Source of the DNA: Cristatella mucedo
Lineage: Eukaryota > Bryozoa > Phylactolaemata > Cristatellidae
Length of the DNA stretch: 64,000 bases
Assembly: GCA_009760855.2 (NCBI GenBank)
Contig: WPIO01000001.1
Coordinates: 3,370,001-3,434,000, forward strand
Reading direction: 5' to 3'
The notes beneath the pieces are model-generated. The model was not told where the DNA came from and did no database searches. It saw only the letters and a program-made list of their open reading frames with translations. Position numbers and translations under genes: made by a program. Below are positions 55,690 to 64,000 of the stretch, one piece after another (position 1 is the first letter of the stretch; each line of letters starts with the position of its first letter).

Positions 55690-56850
55690 TTATTAGCCGA
55701 ATTGCGGAATTTAAAAGGAATTAAGCTCCACTGAAAAGCTGAATGAAAGTCACGAGGATACACCTTAACAAGCCTCACGAACGTATCTCGATTAACCAAA
55801 GTTCAGCAACTCAGGATACAAGTCGCAAATGAGTAGAGATCGGTAAAAAGAAGATTGTAGACACAGTGCTTCCGGTTTAAATCCTGGCTAGGCGCGGTTT
55901 GCATAATCATTTTTTTTCTTTTATGCGGAGGTCGTTTATGTGGAAATATTGATCCCGTTTCTAACACATTTGTCTTTTGAAAAGTACCCGCAGACAAATA
56001 TTTGATTGCCGAGCTAATAGTATAAGCATTTCTGGACGGTCCCCCTTAACGACATGAACTGCTATATTAAGATACAGGCGCTCCTGATTGCTGTCGTCTT
56101 CCTTTCCCACCGACCGACGGCAGCATACCGCATATAGCATAGGTGAATCGAGGCAGCGAGTGACTCGTTAGTCTGAGAGTGTTGGCTTCACCAGTACTGG
56201 TCACGTACCTGATAGACTAGCACCCGTCAAGTACTCTTTTATTTGCTCGCTAGTGTATTCGGCCAAGGACTTGAGCTAAGGAGCCATTTCGTCGCATTCG
56301 TTAACGCTTGTACAGAGGACCTCGAGCTTAAATGGACTGAATTTTTGAAATGCAGTGATTTAAGAATTCGATGCGCAAGCATTGGTCTCGAATGACGGGT
56401 TCGAGCCCCTGATATTGAAAGATGTGTTATTCGAGAAACCGTCGCCAACGCGTCAGATCGGCATGCGATTATAGAGAGCCACACGGAGCGTCGACAAGTC
56501 GGAGCTCCGTGTGCTCGAGTTCGCTTGTACCGTGGGCATTAACCCCAGTGAGTGTTGATGTACATACTTACGCGACGAGTCCAGTAAACGGAAGTCACAG
56601 ACGCCATTTGAAGATCCGTGAGCTTAAGCCAGTAACAGCTTGGTGAGCTTCGAAAAAAACGAGCTTTCATGCGTCTGAAGAGCTTCAAGCAACTACAAAT
56701 TACCGTACAAAACCCGTGGTTTCCTCCCGTCATCATGAATGGGCTGGTTTTTGGCAGCAATGGAGCCAGAAGACTAGAGAGCAGCCCAAGCGGAATATGA
56801 CGGAATATTTTCAGAATGGCATTAATATTTGCAGAAAGCGGAATATTTCC
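55690..56850. other. Unannotated intergenic DNA
   Basis: No gene or repeat recognised. Open frames are short and unremarkable. Confidence 0.45.
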
Positions 56851-56853
56851 TGA

Positions 56854-57138
56854 AAACTGCGAAAAAACGGACGAAGACGCGCAGTGGTCTCGCTGCCGAA
56901 AGTAAACGGAAACGCAGAATATGGAAACCCCTACTACATGAAGAGAAACGTCGAATATGGAAACCCCTACTACAGGAAGAGACTTGGGGAGATGAAGCTC
57001 GAGGGGGACGAGAGCGTCCTGCTGTCAAAGCTCAGCCAATGCCTCACTGACGATGCTTTCAACCAAAGGAAGAGAGTTGAGGTAAAGTTCTCGAAGTCAC
57101 GACCAAGATCACTGGGACTAGCACTTTCCCAACAGTAG
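56854..57138 (+). CDS. Unknown exon-like frame with KR-flanked repeat
   Basis: I do not recognise this frame. It contains a 36-bp direct repeat (56911-56980) that encodes NAEYGNPYYMKR and NVEYGNPYYRKR, two near-identical decapeptides each ending in a dibasic KR. The layout resembles peptide-hormone precursors. A charged stretch with SVLLSKLSQCLTDDAFNQRK follows. A possible acceptor (GACGCGCAG, ending 56884) and a strong donor-like GAG/GTAAAG (57081/57082) would make it an internal exon. Otherwise the frame ends at TAG 57136. There is no ATG start or signal peptide in the frame, so if real it is incomplete. It could equally be a chance frame over a duplicated segment. Confidence 0.25.
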   Translation, partial: KLRKNGRRRAVVSLPKVNGNAEYGNPYYMKRNVEYGNPYYRKRLGEMKLEGDESVLLSKLSQCLTDDAFNQRKRVEVKFSKSRPRSLGLALSQQ

Positions 57139-57599
57139 ACCGCCAAGGTCACCAGCTAGACCGGAGGGCAATCAGGCCCGCTTTGCAATTAAACGCTGGA
57201 ATTTCCCGCGATTTTTCCCGACCGAGAGCTAAGTGATAGTTAAAGTAAAAGTCGGCTAGAGTAGCAGCCGCAGTTATGTGGTGGACGAAGGATCCTAGTG
57301 GCTATTACTCTACTTGCAGTGGTCAATGCGGGATTCCCTAGAGTCTCGAGAGAGTCCCTAGAGTAGGGCTCGAGCACACTACCTGTGCAAGGAGGTGCAC
57401 ACACCTCACTAGTGGGCTCAAACGAGCGGCTAGTTAGGTGTACGCAAAGTAAGAGCCAGACCTTAGCCTACCAGAGGCAATCCCAATGCTAGTGGCGCCT
57501 GCGCCAGCCCCGCCTCCGATTTCCCACATTTCCGGTCGATCCAAGGGGGCCAGGGCTCCGATTCCTGCAGGCCTACAACTTTTTAGTCAAACCAGCAGA

Positions 57600-57735
57600 A
57601 CGAGGCTCGAGCTTCGCGACCCAGGACAAGGTTTCAAGTCCTGCAGCGGATGCTTATTTATTCCTTTCACCCGCGGCACGTGGGTGAAAGCCGCGAAGGC
57701 TATTCTGCCTTTACTAGAGCTAACTACTGCCTGTA
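57600..57735 (+). mobile_element. Diverged SINE1/3-like copy
   Basis: Has GCTCGAGCTTCGCGACCCAG, a B-box-like AGGTTTCAAGTCCTGCAGC, a hairpin CCCGCGGCACGTGGG, and GCCGCGAAGGCTATTCTGCC. This is the order of SINE1/3 but with different sequence in the head and tail. Confidence 0.4.
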
Positions 57736-57739
57736 GTGT

Positions 57740-60175
57740 CGCTTCGCTGAGTCATCTAGAAGTGCAACACTGGATATAACTTTATACACCTGCTGCACGC
57801 CGCCACTCCCTAAAGTACTGATCGCCATCTTGCGGCGTGTCTGAAAGACAGACTTTCTCGCTTCTAGTTACTAGGGATTGATGCAACCGGCATTCTTTAC
57901 TTTTTTTATCTGCTTTGTTCTTTCTAGAAGTTTTGTAGAGTTTGTTTCTTACTTTGACTGGTGCCCGTACGCATTGAATGTACATACATATTTCATAATA
58001 TTAAGCCGAATGCTTAATACATGAGTAATAATTGTCACGAAATTGAGGCTCAAATTTCTGGTCGCAGCCAGCTAAAATACAGGGGAAGCCAACAATGTTT
58101 CTTGTCGTCTGAGAGCGTTTGTTTTAAAAAGAATGCGAGCAACGAAACACAGTACAGATTTGCGTTGGTTTAGCTTTGCCTTTGGAAATGAGTTACGAAT
58201 GGTAGCGGTTGCAGCACTGTAGCCGTATTAGCTCGCATCCCGTATGACATAACTTTGTTTCTTGCATAAGAGCCGTATGTGTAGTAGTTATGAATAAAGC
58301 ATAGTAGGATCTAGACGAGAGCTAGGACAACAATAATGAACAGTCGTGTGGCTAGGAGTGCAGTGAACTATTCCAAAAGCGAAATAAGTTACTCAAAACG
58401 GGACACTGAAAGGTTCTGGCTTTAGGGAATAGAGCATGCATATCAGTTCAAATTCTGCAATTTTATTAATTGCTTTGTTATCAATTAGGAGTAAAAGTGG
58501 AAGATCCACGCCAAAGCTTCACCACATTTCAGGCTCACATGAACTCATGGCTGGTTTGTTTCAGTTTCGGGGAGCCTGAATGCTGGATTTATCTCTGCGA
58601 CTGGTCATTCAGATCCACGGAGGCGTGGACGATCATTGCTTAAAATAATATTGAGACCGGCTTGACGGGTCCAGTTGCTGGGGCCAGGTTTTGAAGAGGC
58701 CTCCGTTAGCTGCCGTAGCACAAGGCCTTCGATTGCATGTGCACATTCTGGCGTCCAAAACAATCCTACGCTGGCATGTGTGCATGGTTACTGGCTTGCC
58801 AACAGCCCAATGCTGGTAAGTGTTGCAATAGGCACCAGGCAATGGCTCATAGAAGCTTCCAGCTAATTTTCACTCGTCGTGAGCTGTAACGATTATTAAT
58901 TGGTGTTCAAGATAAAATTTGACCAGCTCGACAATGTGGCATCGCAAAAGCAATTGCTTGTCTTGGTGCCATACAACCGAACGAGAGCAACAAAAGAATC
59001 GAGATTTTTATATTGTTGATACACGAGTGTCTCTTAGCTGTATCACCGAGGCAGAAATATGTACCACTTAAAAAAAAATTTCTTGTGTCCAAAATGATCC
59101 AAACTACACCGAGACCGGCTGCATATCGGTCCTTGCTAGTGGTTTAATTATTTTAGCTAATTACGGATATTTATCAATATTTAGCTCAACACGGAGAAAC
59201 CATTTAGTTGTAACAATGCATCCTATGATCTTTCAATGATTTGATATGTTTATATATATATATATATATATATCCTAGAGATATTACTTAGTGGCGTCCT
59301 TCGTTTTTTGAGACAATTTTTAAGGGGGTGTCAAGAGTATACTTATACAATTGATGCAACAATCAAATATTTACTTAGGATACCTTTCAAAAGACAAACA
59401 TATGGAAAATAGAATATGAGGCTCTAAAGACTTTCACAGACGAGAAAAAATTTAATCTGCACACCATAATTAACCCAGATGTAAACAGGAAGAAATATAT
59501 CTGCAAAGGACAAGCTTACTGATTTCAGCATACAATGCGACCTGTGTCCCAACTGGCTGAACCTTGGTAGATTAAGATATATGTGTAAAGCTTCATTAGT
59601 TACATGTTTTTTACTCTTACACAGATTTATTTACTGTATAGCTTTGTGCCATGTAAAATGCATAGCCCGGCCAATACTTTACAGACAAGGGGTTTGAAAT
59701 TTAATATGCCAGTTCAGCTCTGCTTGTACCACGTTACTCTAGTTTATTTCTGATTTTGGTTAGATACGTGTTGATATGCATATCATCAAATGTGCTGGAG
59801 CTTATTTTGGGCAATCGTGCACATAGTGCATTACATAAAACATGCAGGTAACTCGTAATTTTTTCTTTATTGAGATACACAAGCGTCTACACTGGTCCCT
59901 GGGCAGATAACCTTTGGATCCGCATTTTCAAGTTCCCTCATAATGAAAGTGGGTGGCATACATTCAGCCAATTCAAAGACAATTTAACTGGTAGCATTTC
60001 AATGAAAACCAAAAGTGCTCCTCAGTATGCTAGTCTCTACCGATAGTGTGAGTTACAACTATACGTAACCGCATTAAGTCGATAGGCTATTGCTCGATGG
60101 GATCGATTCATTTGAATAGCAATCAAGAGTGATAGCCGATTCAATTACTCTGCTGGGCAGTTGTGGACCCACAAC
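57740..60175. other. AT-rich unannotated DNA
   Basis: Contains a short (TA)n at 59250-59272. No open frame above about 70 codons, no gene or repeat recognised. It may include the 3' end of the astacin-like gene on the - strand, but I could not identify an exon. Confidence 0.45.
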
Positions 60176-61197
60176 CTCAGCTTTTTTTCAAAACATCTGG
60201 CATTATATATCTCCGTCTGTAACATCACAAAGTCATAAAGACCACGTGGGTGTTAAGCAGGAGAGTTTTGTATAGCCCACTCACAGCCAAAGCGGCTTTC
60301 GATACGCACTCGGTAGCCAACAGACTTCGTCTCACGCAACAAAGAGAAATTGGGAAGCATAGCAGAGTCAGGAGATCAGTTGAGGTAGTGATTAGTAGGG
60401 AAGTAACAGCTCAGGACCGCTGAATAGGACGAGCCATAGTCGGCAGCAGGAGAGTAGTTGTCGTTTCGTAGAAATTGTGGAAGCGAGTTCCACAGTCTAG
60501 GACCTGCAGAGCTCAGGCTTCTGTCGCCAACGGTCTTTAAGCGGAGGAATGAGACAGGTAATTTATTGTCCACACAGGACCTGAGGACGCGAAGAGGCTG
60601 AAACTGGTGCAGCAGTTCAGATAGGTACAAAGGAGCCAAGCCGTGGCGGGCCTTGTGGATCAGCGTAAGAACTTTGCTCTGTATCCGTTGCTCAACCGGC
60701 ATCCATCCTAGCTCTTTTAGCAAAGGAGACACGTGCTCAAAGCTCTGGGACTTGAAGACTAGCCTTGCAGCCATATTCATAGTCATCTGCAGTGGTCTAG
60801 TTGCTTTCTTCGGTAGCCTAGCCAAAAGGGTGCTACAATAATCAAGCCGAGACAGAACTAAGGAGCTAGTTAAATTTGTTGCACGCCACTGTGGAAGACG
60901 ACTACTAATCTTGGATAGGGATTGGACGTGATGACTAGCTGTAGAAGCAGTCTTCTGAATGAAGCTTTTAAAATTTAGGCAGCTGTCGAAACGACATCTA
61001 AATTTCAAGCAGGTGGTGATGGTCGCACAACAGCATCACCTATTAGAAGAGCAAAGTCTTTTAATCCAGCCGCACGCTTAGGGTGTCCTATGAGCAGCAG
61101 TTCGGTTTTATCGTCATTTAGTTTCAAGAAGTTTTCCGACATCCAGGATTGAATGTCGGCAAAGCAAGCATTCAGTTTCTCAGTTTCTGCAGCAGAA
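60176..61197 (-). mobile_element. LINE-B, 5'-truncated
   Basis: - strand: begins within the palm-to-thumb region ([36 protein letters not shown]), then a frame break near 61005, then [46 protein letters not shown] and [14 protein letters not shown]. The 3' end is TTACAGACGGAGATATATAA. Very close to the 28838 copy. It lies 83 bases past the astacin-like exon, in the same orientation. Confidence 0.85.
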
Positions 61198-61279
61198 TGC
61201 ATTATGAAGCCACATTTATTACTAGTTGACTGTTCATTGCTCTTTCTACACGATGATCGCGTTATGCACAGGAGCTTAC

Positions 61280-61390
61280 CTTGACAGGGTACGGCAGGAA
61301 CATCCAGGTCTCCTGAGTCGCACCAACACTGGCAATCCTTACCAACGAATCCCTCCCCCGGGCATGTTAATGGTGGACAGCTGCTTTTCT
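61280..61390 (-). CDS. Cys-rich exon after astacin domain
   Basis: 111 bp; acceptor TTTTTTTTAG, donor G/GTAAGC. Cys pattern C-x4-C-x9-C-x-C-x-C-x11-C. Phase fits the astacin exon exactly. Confidence 0.7.
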
Positions 61391-62042
61391 CTAAAAAAAA
61401 ATTAAGCACGTGCAGCCGCGTACGTGAAAGCAACAGATTCAACAAGAATGGCGTAGTTACTGCAAGCTCTGCCTTGCCGGGGGAGGGGACAGAAATAACT
61501 TAATCTCGAAAGGAAAATAGTTAAGGTAAGTCGTGTGTTTAGACAAGATGTGCAACTTTTGTTCTGTAATTTTAGTTTTTTCGACCATTTTCTGTGTGAA
61601 GGCTTTTGACTGAATTACACACGGAATTTCTTGATTTACCGGAAATGGTGAGGCTTGTACACAAATTATGATAAAAATGTGTTTTGTGTCGCGCCATGAT
61701 AGAACTTAATCTCTATTCAAGCGCTTTATAACTTACTGCAAGAGAATCAACAGTTTACTGCGGTGTGTCAAGCAATCTATGAAATGAAGGAGGGTGACAA
61801 GCTTTGAGCTGTTGCATTCGACAGTAATTGGTTTGTTCACGCGCTCATTCCATTTGTTCAACCACATCCCTTTAATGCTTATTAAATTGCACTCCTTCAC
61901 TTGCAGTCACCATCACCAGGGCAATTGCACTCACCTGCGCATTCGTATAAGAGGTTGACCAGCTTGACATCCTTAAAGGTGAAGCCTCGGCGGTTACCCA
62001 TGAGCTTCTGGTAGCTCGGGTCCATAGCTACGATGGTGGGTT
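61280..62042 (-). CDS. Astacin-type metalloprotease, partial (C-terminal exons)
   Basis: Two - strand exons, 62042-61935 and 61390-61280, join in phase 1. The first encodes TIVAMDPSYQKLMGNRRGFT and KDVKLVNLLYEC. This is the end of the astacin (M12A) zinc-protease domain, where MGQR-G-S--D--K-N--Y-C is typical and the last Cys forms a disulfide. The second encodes a Cys-rich segment, CPPLTCPGEGFVGKDCQCWC, a small disulfide domain seen after astacin domains in some invertebrate proteins. The zinc-binding HExxHxxGxxH and Met-turn exons are not in the window and should lie beyond its right edge, since the gene runs leftwards. The downstream exon (exit phase 1) was not found; a LINE-B sits in that intron. 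Such enzymes are usually secreted and act in matrix or development; substrate unknown. Confidence 0.7.
61685..61745 (-). mobile_element. SINE2/LINE-A tail fragment
   Basis: + strand GCGCCATGATAGAACTTAATCTC then TATTCAAGCGC is the antisense tail hairpin shared by SINE2 and LINE-A. It lies in the intron between the two astacin-like exons. Confidence 0.5.
61935..62042 (-). CDS. Astacin domain C-terminal exon
   Basis: 36 codons ending YECA; donor G/GTGAGT on the - strand, acceptor AACAAAG (weak). Astacin end motif LMGNRRGFTFKDVK. Confidence 0.72.
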
Positions 62043-62520
62043 CTTTGTTTTTTGAGAAAGCCTTCAAAAGTCGATTGCATTAGCCTTGTGCTAAGCATAT
62101 ACTAAGGGGCGATATTGACAGCCTCAATTAATCTGGGTTTGTAGGCTTAGGAAAGCAGTTGAATTTGCCAACTTCATGCTTCAGGGAGATATCATTTTAA
62201 TGTCTTCCTTTGATTCAAATAGAGACAGGGCATAACCTTAATGCGGAAGTTGATTAACAGTTATGCTTTATTTGCTTGATCTGAGACCCAAGATGGCCTT
62301 CGAGCCGGCTGAGTGAAGCTAATCGAACTTATGGCTTCAATTACTGATATGCGATAGCTTTGCTGAAAAAGGACTTGGACTTTCGATAAACGGAATAATC
62401 AGACAAAAAGTACGACTTTAACCCAAAATTAGCTCTTGTATGTCTCCAGATGCAATTCCGTCCGATCTAGGAGAGTAAAATTAGGCCATTTATATACGAC
62501 TTATCACCTAGAAGATTGGT
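62043..62520. other. Intron of astacin-like gene (presumed)
   Basis: No further exon recognised up to the SINE at 62521. Confidence 0.4.
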
Positions 62521-62707
62521 GAGTCGTGATGGCACACTAAGTAAGGTGGTTGCTTTCAAATCCTCAAATCCAAATTTCAAACTCCAAATTTCCAAAAATC
62601 CAAAATTTCAAATCCAGTGGGCGATTCTTTGTCGCTACTGCAAGCGGTAGTGATAGCGCCGTAAAGGCTCTTCTGTCTCTATACAAAGAGGCTGTTAAAT
62701 CAGCAGG
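62521..62707 (+). mobile_element. SINE1 copy with replaced B box
   Basis: Head GAGTCGTGATGGCACACTAA, GTAAGGTGGTTGCTTTCA and then, instead of the hairpin and B box, about 60 bases of AAATCC/AAATTTCC-type simple sequence (62558-62616). The normal body resumes at GTGGGCGATTCTTTGTCGC through GGTAGTGATAGCGCCG to GAGGCTGTTAAATCAGCAGG. Confidence 0.85.
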
Positions 62708-64000
62708 TATTTTCTTTTTAGAAACCTTCGTACTTTGGGCAGCAAAAAAGTATCCAATTGATAATGCCGGTGCAGTTTCTTTGCGGCAATCTACAGTGAG
62801 GCTCTAAAGTTACACTGAATTCCTGCAACCTAAGAAGAAGCTAACATCAAACAGTCAGAATGACGGAAAGGAAGACTTGGCCTTTAGGCTTTATGAAAAT
62901 CTTGTTCTTGAAAGTGTGAAGGTGCTAAGAATCTCGCTTCCAGTATCGTTTGGCTAGGCGCTAGCTCCTGAGACCAGCAAGACATCTCCCCTAATCTTTT
63001 TGTCGAGTTGAAAAGGGTCTACCTGACAGTTGAGTTTCATATCTTTCCATTTCGCCTCTCTTCACAATTGCTCAGCTTTTTATTTTCCTAGCTAAAATTG
63101 TTACAACCTTATCTTTGATGCTGGAGCGGAAATGCGGACGCTGAACGGCCAGCCTTTCTCGACTCGTAGTCAGGAGCACGCAGCTGGATAAATCTTTCGG
63201 AGTCTTCTCCAGGTCTTGTTGTTGCCTTAGCATCTACTGGAAATATGTGACTCGGCAAGAGTTGGCTGTATATATTTTTTACACTAAGAACGGGCGGAAT
63301 TGAATTTTTAGCTTTGAATCCTCAAGATTGAAAATTCAGTACAAAAACTAGCAAGACAAAATCTGCGTCAACTTCTAAGTCCTAAAAGGCACTTGAAAAA
63401 ATTATGATTACATTTTTTCTGACTTCACAAAACAAAAAGTTAAACAAGTCTTGTGTTAAAGCCATTTTTATATAGAGCTATTAAAGTAATAGTGGATATC
63501 ACCTCGCAGAGTAAAATTGCATGAAAGTAGGAGTGTTCTCAGAGGCAGAGCCAGGGAAGTAGTTGACCTTTCCCCTTTACAGGAAGGCACCGGGGAGCAG
63601 ACCTGGGCCACTCCTTAATGATACGCTCCTCCCGAAAGTCACCAAAGACAAAATTATGACTTAATTCCGCTTGATGAGCAATCACCGAATTAGTGTCAAA
63701 AAACGCTTAAAATTTTTTCGCCATTATATCCTACATTAATTTCGAATCTAACTCTGCTTAAGTGAAATCTTGCGAATCTTTTTCCCTGCATACATCCTTT
63801 TCAAGTCTTGCCCACTAGATGTAAATTGTGGCTTCGCCACAATGTATTCTCCTAGATGGGCTTGCTCAATTTTCCAGCCTCTTATCATTTCTAGATGAGA
63901 ACTTGAATTAATTACTGCGATTAATATTCAACCAGAATAATATCCCCTAAAGGATCTCTTTCTAGCCACTTTATATAGCCTGGAAAGGGATATACACTGA
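62708..64000. other. Unannotated right edge
   Basis: AT-rich, no exon recognised. The last 50 bases (AGGATCTCTTTCTAGCCAC, then TATAGCCTGGAAAGGGATA) resemble the antisense start of a LINE-A-like 3' end, cut by the window edge. Confidence 0.45.

Overview
This is a nuclear DNA window from an animal, most likely an invertebrate; I cannot name the species. Four protein-coding genes of animal families can be read. They are split by introns with ordinary GT-AG splice sites, and the DNA between and inside them is full of LINE, tRNA-SINE, Tc1/mariner and microsatellite sequence. No CRISPR array, operon or other prokaryotic feature is present.

Layout. Bases 1-20000 show no recognisable host gene: they hold SINEs, a degenerate Tc1-like transposon, old LINE pieces, (TA)n blocks, a 14-bp minisatellite and an unexplained GC-rich block (about 13750-16560). 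Bases 20444-43637 carry a RN-tre/USP6NL-like RabGAP on the + strand. Eleven exons were traced, with introns of up to 6.3 kb enlarged by LINEs and Tc1 copies; its 5' end is not resolved. Bases 43640-48470 are mostly broken LINEs. A two-exon sulfiredoxin gene (SRXN1) lies on the - strand at 48478-49905. A three-exon VHL-like gene (oxygen sensing, HIF degradation) lies on the + strand at 53802-54971, and its last exon seems to need a frame change. The right edge (61280-62042, - strand) holds two exons of an astacin-type metalloprotease whose catalytic exons would lie outside the window.

Mobile DNA. Two LINE families of the CR1/L2 type (endonuclease plus reverse transcriptase) are called LINE-A and LINE-B here. 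LINE-A ends in a GCGCC...AGAGATTAAGTTCTCT...GGGCGC hairpin followed by (ATT)n. One tRNA-derived SINE family (SINE2) carries nearly the same 3' tail, which suggests that it uses LINE-A machinery. SINE1 and SINE3 are related tRNA-derived subfamilies with another tail; SINE1 has a long hairpin just before its B box. LINE-B has one nearly complete copy (28838-32330) antisense in a USP6NL intron.

The genes do not form a pathway. SRXN1 (peroxiredoxin repair) and VHL (oxygen sensing) are divergent neighbours about 3.9 kb apart, which is worth a synteny check but may be chance. All product names rest on motif recognition by eye; exon ends come from reading frame plus splice signals and have no transcript support.
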